The notes: generated by a model not told the origin, from the sequence alone. Shown: positions 33,925 through 42,892, counted from the stretch's first letter. The stretch is DNA of 43,517 nucleotides from Algoriphagus sp. (GCF_029254265.1 NZ_JAQWXX010000053.1:1-43517); one strand, 5' to 3'. Numbers and translations are program-made.

Positions 33925-36900
33925 TTAGAAGCTGAGATTCAGACCAAAAGTATAGCCTCTAGTAACTGGATAGTTACCTACGTCAATACCAAAAGATAAG
34001 TCAGCGTCACCACCTACCGCAGGATCAAGTCCCTCATAACCTGTGATAGTAAAGAGGTTGTTTGCAGATGCAAAAACTCTCAATCTCTCCAGTCTCCATC
34101 TTTCCAACAAAGTTGCAGGAAGCGTGTAACCTAAAGTCACGTTCTGCAATCTCAAGTAAGATCCATCTTCCACATAAAATGAATTTTCTACGTTAGAAGT
34201 TGAGAAGTTTGAAGTTTTCTCCACAACTGGAATGGTAGCATCCAAATTCTCAGGAGTCCAAGCATTTTTTAAACGCTCTGAAATAGCTGCTCCTTCAAAC
34301 GTCTGGAAGAAATCTGTAAACCACTTAGACTGGTTCCAAACTTCGTTTCCAATAGAAGTGTATAAGTAAGCAGAAAGGTCAAATCCTTTATACCCTACTG
34401 TGAAGTTTACACCACCAGTAAAGTCAGGAATTGGATTACCCAAATTGATTCTGTCATCAGGAGTAATTACTCCATCCTTATTAACATCTTCAAATTTAAA
34501 TCTACCTGGTGCAGCTCCATCTTGAGTAGCATGACTTGATACATCTTCAGCATTTCTAAATAAACCAAGTGTGTTGTAACCGAAGAAAGTTGAAAGAGGT
34601 TGTCCAACTGAATTCCTTATTGGTCTAATACCTCGGTATGCAGGATTGACAGAAGTAATAATTTCTAATCCAGGGGCCAATGAAACAATCTCATTTTTCA
34701 ACACCGATCCTGTCACTGTCAAATCATAAGTAAACTCACTTGATAAGTTGCCTCTTGTACTAACCAATAGGTCTAAACCTCTGTTAAGCATTTGCCCAAT
34801 ATTTACAGCTGGGGGAGAAGCATTACTACCAGCAGTCAAAGGAATTGGAACTGTAAACAACAAGTCTTTAGTATCTTTTTTCCACCAGTCAAAAATCACA
34901 TCCAAACGTCCATTAAAGAAAGTACCATCAAAACCAATATTGGTAGTTACAGCAGTCTCCCACTGTGCATTTGGGTTACCAATTCTAGTTCTTCTAAAAC
35001 CAATTACAGCAGAAGAGTTAGACCCAGTAATATCATACGAAGAAGCTCCTATGTTACCACCAAATAGAGAGAACTGGTTGTTTGGATCCACGTTGTTCGA
35101 GTTACCCATTTGTCCCCATCCACCTCGGATTTTTAAATCATCAATCCAAGTAGCACCAGAAAGGAATCCTTCAGAAGAAATTCTCCAAGCTGCAGAGAAA
35201 GCAGGGAATACACCGTAACGATTATTAGATCCAAATCTTGAAGAACCGTCTCTTCTTACAACTCCACTAAACAAGTATTTATCGTTGTAGGTATAATTAA
35301 CACGACCGAAGTAAGAGTTGAAGTTCACACCTCTGTAAAGTCCAGAGTTAACTTGTCTTGTAGAAACTGGTAAGTTAGAGATATTGATAAAGTCAGGGTC
35401 TCTAGAGAATGGATTCTGACCAGAAGCACTCATAAATCTACCAGCACCTGTATTCAATGCTTCTTGACCTAAGATCACATCAAACGCATGCTTATCGAAA
35501 GTTTCCTTCCAAGAAACAGTGTTTGTGAATGTCCAGCCAAAGTTAAATCCTGATCCTTCATTGTATCCGAATGCAGAGTTGTTTTCTGAGTTCTCATATT
35601 GCAATCTGGAATATCCCCAGAAGTAGTTACTTGAATAATCGATACCCAAAGCAGTTCTGAAAGTCAAATTATCCAAGATATCATACTCGGCATAAACATT
35701 ACCAAATGCACTAGAAGAGTATCCTCTATTATCTCTTAAACCATCTCTGTTTGCAACAGGGTTTCGAGGGTTATTAAAACCTCTTGCCGCAGTACCTCCA
35801 TATCCGCCAAACTCGTCATAAACCGGGATAATGGATGGCATACGGAAGGCCTGTAGAATGTCATTTTCATCGTCCGAAACTCCTCTACCACCTGTACCAC
35901 CTTGCTGACCCAAAACCTGACGGTAAGTAGCCTGGAAGTTTTCACCAATTCGTAATTTGTTTGTTACATCAAATTCGGAGTTTGCTCTGAAAGTGATTCT
36001 TTTGAAATTATTTACGATCATGATACCTGCCTGATCCTGATAACCTAAACCTATATAGAATCTGCTTGTCTCAGAACCGCCATTCAATCCAATTGAATGC
36101 CTATTCAATGGAGCATTTCTTGTCAAAGCATCATACCAATCTGTTCCTTCTCCAGTAGCAGCTCTAACAAGCTGATAAATTGGACCTTTTGATGGATCTG
36201 TGTTATATAATGCACGCTCTTGCTCAATTCTGTCTGCTGAGAATGGACCAGCCACACCTGCTACTCCACCCACATTGATGTAATATGGAAGAACTGGAGA
36301 TGTTCCAGAGCCAAACTGAGGATGTCCATAGGCTGGAGCTCTTCCATCAATTCTAGCTTGATTTGTCTCAGCCAACCAAGTGTAATCTGCAAAATCCTGC
36401 GGATTCATCATATCAAGGCCTTGACCAGGAGTAGTGACACCAAACATACCATTGTAATCCACTCGTAATTTTTGATCACCTCTTCTACCTTTCTTGGTAG
36501 TATAAATAATAACGCCATTGGCAGCTCTTGCTCCGTAGATTGAAGCCGCAGCAGCATCTTTCAATACTGTAGTAGACTCAATGTCATCAGGATTGATGAA
36601 ATCTGTATTTCCCACAGGAACTCCATCCACAACATATAGAGGCTCATTTCCACCAAAAGCACCAAATCCACGTACTCGGACGATAGATGAGGTACCTGGC
36701 TGACCGTTTGTAATAACTGTAACACCTGAAACTCGACCTTGAAGGGTCTGCTCTACGTTACCTGTTGGAATTACTGTAAGGTCCTTTGGATCCACCGTTG
36801 CAATCGCACCAGTAGTCTCTCTTCTGCTGTCAATGGTATAACCAGTAACAACAAGCTCAGTAAGCGTCTGCTCATCTGGCTTCATTTTAAGATCCACAAC

Positions 36901-37173
36901 ACTTCTGGATCCTACCACTTGCTCCACTTTGGTGTAACCAATAAAAGAGAAAACAAGTACAGCTTGGTCATTTGGGATATTGATGGAAAACTTTCCATCG
37001 ATATCAGTTGCGGTACCTGTAGTTGTTCCTTTCACGAGGACTGATACCCCTGGAAGTCCTACATCGTACTCGTCAAGCACTGTTCCAGTTACAGTCTTCT
37101 GTGCGAAGGCCGTAGCACTGGATAGCATCAGGAGCATTAAGAATGCACCTAGACTTTTGTAAAGATTTTTCAT
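33925..37173 (-). CDS. susC: SusC/RagA TonB-linked outer-membrane protein
   Basis: TonB-dependent outer-membrane importer of 1082 aa. After the signal peptide (ending TAFAQ) comes a carboxypeptidase-regulatory-like domain (KTVTGTVLDEYDVGLPGVSVLVKGT... VDLKMKPDE). Next is the plug domain with LTELVVTGYT and the SusC signature (VRGFGAFGGNEPLYVVDGVP, GARAANGVIIYTTKKG). The rest is a 22-strand barrel ending with an aromatic-terminated strand (FGLNLSF). No signal-transduction extension is present, so it is not an ECF-coupled type. ATG 37173 is chosen, giving a proper signal peptide; ATG at 37179 is an alternative. No sigma/anti-sigma gene or hybrid regulator is adjacent. Confidence 0.95.
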   Translation of the reverse strand: MKNLYKSLGAFLMLLMLSSATAFAQKTVTGTVLDEYDVGLPGVSVLVKGTTTGTATDIDGKFSINIPNDQAVLVFSFIGYTKVEQVVGSRSVVDLKMKPDEQTLTELVVTGYTIDSRRETTGAIATVDPKDLTVIPTGNVEQTLQGRVSGVTVITNGQPGTSSIVRVRGFGAFGGNEPLYVVDGVPVGNTDFINPDDIESTTVLKDAAAASIYGARAANGVIIYTTKKGRRGDQKLRVDYNGMFGVTTPGQGLDMMNPQDFADYTWLAETNQARIDGRAPAYGHPQFGSGTSPVLPYYINVGGVAGVAGPFSADRIEQERALYNTDPSKGPIYQLVRAATGEGTDWYDALTRNAPLNRHSIGLNGGSETSRFYIGLGYQDQAGIMIVNNFKRITFRANSEFDVTNKLRIGENFQATYRQVLGQQGGTGGRGVSDDENDILQAFRMPSIIPVYDEFGGYGGTAARGFNNPRNPVANRDGLRDNRGYSSSAFGNVYAEYDILDNLTFRTALGIDYSSNYFWGYSRLQYENSENNSAFGYNEGSGFNFGWTFTNTVSWKETFDKHAFDVILGQEALNTGAGRFMSASGQNPFSRDPDFINISNLPVSTRQVNSGLYRGVNFNSYFGRVNYTYNDKYLFSGVVRRDGSSRFGSNNRYGVFPAFSAAWRISSEGFLSGATWIDDLKIRGGWGQMGNSNNVDPNNQFSLFGGNIGASSYDITGSNSSAVIGFRRTRIGNPNAQWETAVTTNIGFDGTFFNGRLDVIFDWWKKDTKDLLFTVPIPLTAGSNASPPAVNIGQMLNRGLDLLVSTRGNLSSEFTYDLTVTGSVLKNEIVSLAPGLEIITSVNPAYRGIRPIRNSVGQPLSTFFGYNTLGLFRNAEDVSSHATQDGAAPGRFKFEDVNKDGVITPDDRINLGNPIPDFTGGVNFTVGYKGFDLSAYLYTSIGNEVWNQSKWFTDFFQTFEGAAISERLKNAWTPENLDATIPVVEKTSNFSTSNVENSFYVEDGSYLRLQNVTLGYTLPATLLERWRLERLRVFASANNLFTITGYEGLDPAVGGDADLSFGIDVGNYPVTRGYTFGLNLSF

Positions 37174-37654
37174 AAACATAGATAGATTGGGTAACAAGAA
37201 TAATTTAAAAACTTGTCTTTAATTGTTAATGCAATCGTTTGCGATATCGCTCAAAATAATTGCAATAGATAATTGTCTGTAATTCAGAGCTCTATTGCGA
37301 CTATACCTTGGTTATTTGAAAACCGACTTAAAGAAATACCAATAGGTTTGAGAGCATCTATTGGAATGCGGGGCGGGATGTAGTAATTACTAGCTAATAG
37401 GTCATTGGCAAATATTTTGGGTTTTTGTCTCATACTTAATCTCCAATGTTAAAGATTCTTAAACAAATTTCAAATTTTAAACCATAAATAATATTTGGCT
37501 TTTCATCTTAATTTGTGAAAGAAAGCATTGAAAAAGCACTTTTATCAAGATGAAGTTAAAGGAAAAAAAGAATTAACAAAAAGATAACAGCTATCATTTC
37601 AGCATTTTAACATGAAAAGTTCAAAAACATATTTGACAGGTAAAAATTTGTAAT
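37174..37654. other. Long leader region upstream of susC
   Basis: About 480 bases without a gene. No minus-strand TAnnTTTG element (CAAAnnTA on plus) was found near susC. It contains a 10-base palindrome GCGATATCGC (37241-37250) and an inverted repeat CCAATAG/CTATTGG (37339-37345 and 37358-37364) with a G-rich patch at 37369-37377. These could be regulatory sites or leader RNA structure. The right half is AT-rich, with no hairpin I would call a terminator for the gene ending at 37655. Confidence 0.45.
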
Positions 37655-39451
37655 TCAATTCTGAAAAATATTTTGTCGGAAAATATCAAAAAACGCTTGT
37701 TCGCTTCTAATTTCCTCAAAAACAGGGTCAATCAATGCCCTTTGGTAAATTAACTCGTTGGTATCTATTGCTTTCTTTAACTGAATAATGGCTACTTCTT
37801 TCTGCCCATTTTTTGAAGCAACCATCGCAAGACCGTAATAACCATAGCCGTAGTCACGATCAGCAATCACCGATTCTTCAAATGAAAGTGTTGCATTGGC
37901 ATAATCCTTTGCTAAAAAATAAGCTAGTCCCTTGTTGAAATAATCTTTAGCCTGAGTATAAGGATAGTCAAATCGAAGCGTCGCTAATTTGTAATCTCCT
38001 CGTATTATATCCAAAGCTCCTCTCAGACTTTCATTCATTTTCAAAAAGTCTTCATTTTTGGTAAGTATTGAGGCATCTGAGAGTTTCTTGTAGGCATCCC
38101 AATAATCACCCTCTAAAATCATGATTTGAGCTTGATTATGCAAAACATAAGGACTGGTCTCCAATCGGGATGCTTGACTTAAAAGTCCCTTCGCCTCCTC
38201 CCATAATTTGGATTTGATTTCCGGATCAAGTGTGCGCTGGGCCATTCTCATTTTCACCACAGCCAGGTTATTATAAGGTAATGCAGATCGAAAAAGCTCT
38301 GTCATCTTACTATAAATGGCCTCCTTGTCTTGTAATCTGGGGGAAAATTCTCCGGCGATCGACCACTCACCAAGGTCTAGTGACTTTCCTACCTTATTCT
38401 CGTCTAAGATTTCTCTGAGCTCCATGGCTTGTTTCTGATCCAATCCCGGAAGCGGTTTTGCCTCTATTTCAATTTTCGCTGCACGGAGTCTTGGATAAAG
38501 ATCTCTTGAAACAGTAGAAAATCCGGAAATCTTTTTCAATTGTTCCGCTTGATCCAGAAATTCTGCTCCACTTAATAATACCGAATAGTACTCATCCTTT
38601 CGTTGAGTGGAGATTTTAGAATAATCTCTAAGTAGCAATCGAAAATCGAACCAATCATTCCACCTTGATTTCACCTCAGTCAAACTATCACGCATCATCA
38701 ATCCGGACTCAGCCAAATATTGGTAAAGGTTATCTGCACGGTCTCTTCCCAATCTACTATTTTTCCCTTCGCTCGTTTCCGGAGATTGTATCCCGGTTAT
38801 TCTCAAGCTAATGATTGAAGGATTTTCGGTGACAAAAGTTTTTAGATTTTCAATTACCTCAACATTAGATGGGGTTAATTCCAACTTTGATGATCCCGAT
38901 TTGTATAAAACCTCAAAAACTCTGGATCGGCTCATATCAATTGCTGCCACGCCTGTAGGAATGTATAAGCCCACATCAGGAATTGGTTCATTGGGATAGA
39001 CCTTCCCTACTTTTGCCATTAAGGGAGTTGTAATGATTCCTCTTGCCAAAATCTTCCGCTCATCTGGCTCAGGTAGATTTTTTTCACCCTGATTGAATTG
39101 AAGTTCCAATAAACTGGCATCCATCCATTGCTCATAGGGAATGGTAAATGCTTTTTTGAATCGATAGGCATCAAATGCTTTTTGAAGCTCAAGCTCTCCC
39201 AAAGCAAGTTTTTTTTCTGGCGATCTCAATTCCAAGCGGACAATCGGATCGCGAGGGATCATCACGGATTCGATAAGAATTTTACCTTCCACTTCAAATC
39301 GGATTGAATCACGCAGGTATTCAAGATTTGAAGGAGTTACCTTAGCATCTTCCAAAAAATTACTTTCAGGCACTATTATTGAACTGCAGCTAAACAGGAA
39401 ACACAAACAAAAGAGACTGAATATTTGTGTGTTAACTTGTTGATTCTGCAT
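37655..39451 (-). CDS. OmpA-like/TPR lipoprotein
   Basis: A 598-aa probable outer-membrane lipoprotein: signal with lipobox LFSC, Cys22. The N-terminal part is beta-rich with no name I can give. A central segment resembles an OmpA C-terminal domain (SSKLELTPSNVEVIENLKTF, LRITGIQSPETSEGKNSRLGRDRADNLYQYL), which in classic OmpA contacts peptidoglycan. The C-terminal third has tetratricopeptide repeats (SPYVLHNQAQIMILEGDYWDAYKKLSDAS; AKDYFNKGLAYFLAKDYANATLSFEESVIAD; YGYYGLAMVASKNGQKEVAIIQLKKAI). In-frame ATGs further upstream (to 39565) overlap the divergent PspC gene and precede the signal, so 39451 is used. Envelope scaffolding is a likely role. Confidence 0.85.
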   Translation of the reverse strand: MQNQQVNTQIFSLFCLCFLFSCSSIIVPESNFLEDAKVTPSNLEYLRDSIRFEVEGKILIESVMIPRDPIVRLELRSPEKKLALGELELQKAFDAYRFKKAFTIPYEQWMDASLLELQFNQGEKNLPEPDERKILARGIITTPLMAKVGKVYPNEPIPDVGLYIPTGVAAIDMSRSRVFEVLYKSGSSKLELTPSNVEVIENLKTFVTENPSIISLRITGIQSPETSEGKNSRLGRDRADNLYQYLAESGLMMRDSLTEVKSRWNDWFDFRLLLRDYSKISTQRKDEYYSVLLSGAEFLDQAEQLKKISGFSTVSRDLYPRLRAAKIEIEAKPLPGLDQKQAMELREILDENKVGKSLDLGEWSIAGEFSPRLQDKEAIYSKMTELFRSALPYNNLAVVKMRMAQRTLDPEIKSKLWEEAKGLLSQASRLETSPYVLHNQAQIMILEGDYWDAYKKLSDASILTKNEDFLKMNESLRGALDIIRGDYKLATLRFDYPYTQAKDYFNKGLAYFLAKDYANATLSFEESVIADRDYGYGYYGLAMVASKNGQKEVAIIQLKKAIDTNELIYQRALIDPVFEEIRSEQAFFDIFRQNIFQN

Positions 39452-39459
39452 TAGTTTTG
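39452..39459 (+). promoter_or_regulatory. Promoter -7 element (TAGTTTTG) for the PspC gene
   Basis: Exact TAnnTTTG match, 35 bases before the ATG at 39495. The nearest TTG upstream gives a 24-base spacing, slightly long. The element begins directly next to the start codon of the divergent OmpA/TPR gene, so the two transcripts would start almost back to back. Confidence 0.5.
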
Positions 39460-39494
39460 CTTTTATTCCTATCTTTTTCAATAAATTTAAAGTT

Positions 39495-39731
39495 ATGAAG
39501 CCTTTTGAAACCATGGAAAAGTTAAGATTATTCTTTGAAGAGCGCGCATTTGGGGTTTGTTCCAAGCTCGGTGAAAAACTTAATTTCCCGATAGACAGTA
39601 TTCGTTTATTTTTTATTTATGCTTCTTTCATCACCATGGGCTCACCAGTGATACTGTATGTTTCTATGGCAATGATGATGAAAATCAGAACTTATTTTAG
39701 AAAAAAAAATAATCCAATTCTTTTTGATTAA
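39495..39731 (+). CDS. PspC-domain small membrane protein
   Basis: A 78-aa protein matching the short PspC-like proteins of Bacteroidota: FFEERAFGVCSKLGEKLNFPIDSIRLFFIYASF then a hydrophobic segment (FITMGSPVILYVSMAMMM) and a basic tail (KIRTYFRKKNN). PspC proteins sense membrane stress in enterobacteria; for this short form the role is inferred only. It ends in TTAA shared with the stop of the convergent glycosyltransferase gene. Confidence 0.8.
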   Translation: MKPFETMEKLRLFFEERAFGVCSKLGEKLNFPIDSIRLFFIYASFITMGSPVILYVSMAMMMKIRTYFRKKNNPILFD

Positions 39732-40726
39732 AGCTCTTGAAATGATTTTTTACCTAAAATTTTCCAGTTCCAAAATATAAATCGAACTGGGCTTTTACTT
39801 GGGATTTCATTTTCCAATGACTCTGTTTTTAAAATCTTTTCCTTTTTTGCCTTAAAATCTGAATACCCTTTCCAAATAGCCTGAGCTAAAGTTTTTTGTC
39901 CTTTTAGCAAATAGCTCCAAGCTGCAAGATTTTCGAGTAAAAACTTCACTATATATATAAAAGTGAAATTTCGCCCGTTCACATTCTTGTAAATCATACT
40001 TAGGCTATTCCTGATATTGAGGTAAAGTTTCTTGGGACTTCCACGATCAAGAGTCGCTCCTCCTAGATGATATACAGCGATTTTACCAGAATATCCAATC
40101 TTCCAGCCAGACTTTCGCATCCTCCAACAAAGATCTATCTCCTCCATGTGGGCAAAGAAATCGGAATCAAATCCCCCTAAATGGTGAAAGACTTCTGCTC
40201 TTATGATCATACAAGCTCCGGATGACCAGTCCACTTGGATATCATCATCGTATTGACCGAAATCCGACTCGATTGAATCCCAGATTCTCCCCCTGCAAAA
40301 TGGATAACCAAAGGAATCCAAAAATCCTCCACCAGCACCTGCATAATCAAAAAGACTCTTATTTTTCCATGACAAAATCTTGGGCTGAAATGCCGAAAAA
40401 TCTGGATTCAACTCTAGATTTTCAATCAGCCCTTTATCCCAGGATTTAGTGACTTCTACATCAGAGTTTAATAAAATATAGTATTTATATTTTCCTTTTA
40501 GCTGATCCAAACCCCAATTGTAACCTCCTGCAAAACCAAAGTTCTCAGGAGATTGAAGCAACAAAATCTGAGGGTAGTTTTCTTTCAAAAAAACCAAAGA
40601 TTCATCTGTACTATTATTATCAATTACCCAAATATCATTTGAACTATTCTCAATAACCGATGGCAAGAAGGTAGCCATGGTCTCTTCACCGTTATAATTC
40701 AATATGACAATGGCGCAAGATTTCAT
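39728..40726 (-). CDS. Glycosyltransferase family 2
   Basis: A 332-aa GT-A fold glycosyltransferase. It has the opening VILNYNGEETM, WVIDNNSTDES (sugar-nucleotide site), ENFGFAGGYNWGL, and the metal-binding LLNSDVEV in place of a strict DxD. It continues with WSSGACMIIRAEVF and a MEEIDLCWRMRKSGWKIGYSGKIAVYHLGGAT acceptor region typical of rhamnosyl-type transferases. There is no obvious membrane span beyond a weakly hydrophobic stretch (about 255-285). Its ATG overlaps the stop of the upstream YbaB gene by 4 bases. A cell-surface polysaccharide role is likely; the sugar is unknown. Confidence 0.93.
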   Translation of the reverse strand: MKSCAIVILNYNGEETMATFLPSVIENSSNDIWVIDNNSTDESLVFLKENYPQILLLQSPENFGFAGGYNWGLDQLKGKYKYYILLNSDVEVTKSWDKGLIENLELNPDFSAFQPKILSWKNKSLFDYAGAGGGFLDSFGYPFCRGRIWDSIESDFGQYDDDIQVDWSSGACMIIRAEVFHHLGGFDSDFFAHMEEIDLCWRMRKSGWKIGYSGKIAVYHLGGATLDRGSPKKLYLNIRNSLSMIYKNVNGRNFTFIYIVKFLLENLAAWSYLLKGQKTLAQAIWKGYSDFKAKKEKILKTESLENEIPSKSPVRFIFWNWKILGKKSFQEL

Positions 40727-41058
40727 CCAAACATGCTGCCTAGGTCCATCCCCGGGATATTCGGCAGCATTCCTTCTGTTGCGGCTTTCATCTCGGTTTT
40801 GATCTTCTGATCAATGGATTGCATCGCAATATTTGTAGCAGCCACGATCAAATCACTTAACATTTCTTTGTCTTTGGGGGACAAAAGACTCTCATCCATA
40901 TCAATCGTCAATACTTTACGCTCCCCATTGACAGTCACTTTGACCATTCCTGCACCTGACTCCCCTGTTGCCGTAAGCAGATGCAACTTGGACTGAGCTT
41001 CTTTCATTTTGGCTTGGGCCTCTTTTACTTTGCCCATCATTCCCATTATATCAAACAT
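40723..41058 (-). CDS. YbaB/EbfC nucleoid-associated protein
   Basis: A 111-aa DNA-binding protein that forms tweezer-like dimers. Signature: MFDIMGMMGKVKEAQAKM (the N-terminal helix), GMVKVTVNGERKVLTIDMDESLL, MLSDLIVAATNIAMQSIDQKI and the Gly/Met/Pro-rich tail IPGMDLGSMFG. In many bacteria the gene is next to dnaX or recR; here it is coupled by a 4-base overlap to a glycosyltransferase gene, a linkage with no clear reason. Confidence 0.94.
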   Translation of the reverse strand: MFDIMGMMGKVKEAQAKMKEAQSKLHLLTATGESGAGMVKVTVNGERKVLTIDMDESLLSPKDKEMLSDLIVAATNIAMQSIDQKIKTEMKAATEGMLPNIPGMDLGSMFG

Positions 41059-41124
41059 GTTTTTTTATTTAAATTCAAATTATAGAATCAATTCAGAATT
41101 TTATTTTTTTAAATATTAAAATGT

Positions 41125-41132
41125 CAAAATTA
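41125..41132 (-). promoter_or_regulatory. Possible promoter -7 element for the YbaB-glycosyltransferase unit
   Basis: CAAAATTA on plus is TAATTTTG on minus, an exact -7 match 66 bases before the YbaB ATG. No TTG is found at ideal spacing, so this is a weak call in AT-rich DNA. Confidence 0.35.
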
Positions 41133-41227
41133 TTTACCGATAAAGATCGTTTATATGATCCATAAGGTAATTTTCTGTAACATTTTCAGACGATTATAAG
41201 TATCACAAAATACTAACTAATCAACCT

Positions 41228-41509
41228 ATGAAAACGCTAGAAATCATCGACAAAGAACAAATTTCAAATTTTCAATTTTCAAAGAAGGAAGTTCTTTTAA
41301 CTCCCGACGATCAGGGAAGACGCTTTGCTGACCTGCAACGAGCCCAAACTTTGGGAAACCTCCTCCAATCTAAAGTAAAACTTATCTTCGAAACCGCAGA
41401 TAGTAGAATCCTACAAGTTGAAACCACCATCTGGGCCGTTGGAAATGATTTTATCTCGCTCAAAGGCGGAATGGTAATTCCTGTAAATGCAATTCATAAA
41501 GTTGACTAG
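41228..41509 (+). CDS. Conserved-looking hypothetical protein, 93 aa
   Basis: A soluble 93-aa protein, probably mixed helix and strand. The helical segment DDQGRRFADLQRAQTLGNLLQSKVKLIFE (across residues 27-55) leads into beta strands (SRILQVETTIWAVGNDFISLKGGMVIPVNAIHKVD). The C-terminal half has the feel of a small beta-barrel of the Sm/KOW type that ends with a strand placing an Ile/Val pair, but I do not recognise a family. It has its own 169-base leader and ends in CTAG shared with the hisS stop. Confidence 0.75.
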   Translation: MKTLEIIDKEQISNFQFSKKEVLLTPDDQGRRFADLQRAQTLGNLLQSKVKLIFETADSRILQVETTIWAVGNDFISLKGGMVIPVNAIHKVD

Positions 41510-41518
41510 CTCAACTTT
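41498..41518. terminator. Hairpin around the shared stop codons (possible weak bidirectional terminator)
   Basis: Arms AAAGTTGA (41498-41505) and TCAACTTT (41511-41518) form a perfect 8-bp stem with a 5-base loop CTAGC. The loop contains the CTAG that gives both the 93-aa gene and hisS their TAG stop. The arms end in only three T residues, so it is a poor intrinsic terminator, but no better one exists between these convergent genes. Confidence 0.4.
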
Positions 41519-42867
41519 GCAAAAGCAGTTTCTAAGGTCATACTTTCTTGATTCCCAGTTTCAAGGTTTTTAATTGAAATTAGGTTTTCACTTATTTCAT
41601 TATCTCCGCAGATTCCCACGAAAGGAATCCCCTTCTTCGTGGCAAACTCAAATTGTTTCTTCACTTTAGCCAAATCAGGATAAAGCTCTGCCTTGATTCC
41701 TGCTTTTCTGAATCGCTGCACGAGTGAAAGACCATAGGCAAATCCCTTTTCGTCAAAATGACAGAGTAAGATTTTTGACGTTTGAAGGCTTTCTTCGGGA
41801 AATAGATTCAACTCCTCCAGCACATCATATAAACGATCCACCCCAAAAGAAAAACCAACTCCAGATACCCCGGACAAACCAAACACTCCAGTTAGATTAT
41901 CATACCTACCTCCACCACTTACAGATCCGATTGAAGCATTATTCACTTTCACCTCAAAAATCGCCCCGGTGTAATAGGACAAACCTCTAGCCAGCATCAC
42001 ATCAAAATCAACAAAATCCAGATTCTCTCCCATTCCAATTAAAGTAGCGGCAAGCTCCTCTAGCTCAGCTATCCCTTGAAGGCCAACTTCACTTCCCGAA
42101 AGGAATTTTTTCAGAAATTGGATTTTCCCTGCAAAGTCTTCTGAAAGGTTGATTAATGGCTCCAATTTTTCGAGTGAATTACTTGAAAAATCTCTGGAGA
42201 GTAATTCTTCCTGTACCTTTTCCCAGCCTATCTTATCTAATTTATCGATGGCCACACAAAGCGGGCCTTCTTTACCTGCTGCGTCAATCGCTTCGGAGAT
42301 TCCGGTTAGAATCTTTCTGTTATTTAATTTAATGCTGTAATCTGTCAATTTCAGCTTTGCAAACACTTCTCGGATCATCAAAATAATCTCAGCTTCGCAA
42401 ACCAAACTATCTGTCCCAACTACATCGGCATCACATTGGTAAAATTCTCTGTATCGCCCTTTTTGTGGACGATCTGCTCTCCATACAGGTTGAATCTGAA
42501 AACGCTTAAAAGGAAATGTAAGATCATTTCGATTCATCACGACGAATCGAGCAAATGGAACAGTCAAATCATACCGAAGTCCCTTTTCAGAAACTTTGGA
42601 AAGTGTAGCAGCCGCTCCTTTTTCCAAGTCCGCAGCATTTACGTTTTTTAAATAATCTCCACTATTTAAAATCTTAAAAAGTAACTGATCTCCTTCGTCT
42701 CCATACTTACCGGTCAGGGTACTGAGATTTTCCATTGCGGGAGTTTCGATCTGATTATAGCCAAAAAGCTGAAAGGTAGAGCGAATTTGATCCAGGATAT
42801 AATTTCTTCTTGCCATTTGGATTGGCCCAAAATCACGGGTTCCTTTTGGAAGACTTGGCTTTTGCAT
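41506..42867 (-). CDS. hisS: Histidyl-tRNA synthetase
   Basis: Class II synthetase charging tRNA-His. The 453-aa enzyme opens with KPSLPKGTRDFGPIQMARR, has class II motif 1 and LRYDLTVPFAR (97-107). Motif 2 is VWRADRPQKGRYREFYQCDADVVG (split at about residue 140; Arg130 and Gln144 region), followed by the histidine-specific LARGLSYYTG and SGGGRYDNL, then the C-terminal anticodon-binding domain. Length and motifs fit an active HisRS rather than HisZ. It shares the CTAG stop with the convergent 93-aa gene. Confidence 0.98.
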   Translation of the reverse strand: MQKPSLPKGTRDFGPIQMARRNYILDQIRSTFQLFGYNQIETPAMENLSTLTGKYGDEGDQLLFKILNSGDYLKNVNAADLEKGAAATLSKVSEKGLRYDLTVPFARFVVMNRNDLTFPFKRFQIQPVWRADRPQKGRYREFYQCDADVVGTDSLVCEAEIILMIREVFAKLKLTDYSIKLNNRKILTGISEAIDAAGKEGPLCVAIDKLDKIGWEKVQEELLSRDFSSNSLEKLEPLINLSEDFAGKIQFLKKFLSGSEVGLQGIAELEELAATLIGMGENLDFVDFDVMLARGLSYYTGAIFEVKVNNASIGSVSGGGRYDNLTGVFGLSGVSGVGFSFGVDRLYDVLEELNLFPEESLQTSKILLCHFDEKGFAYGLSLVQRFRKAGIKAELYPDLAKVKKQFEFATKKGIPFVGICGDNEISENLISIKNLETGNQESMTLETAFAKLS

Positions 42868-42892
42868 TGATATTTTATTGGTGATTAGCTTT

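Noticed and set aside
34748..35218. 156-codon open frame antisense to susC
   Set aside because: It lies wholly inside a confidently assigned gene on the other strand; its Pro/Ser/Leu-rich product is a by-product of susC codon use.
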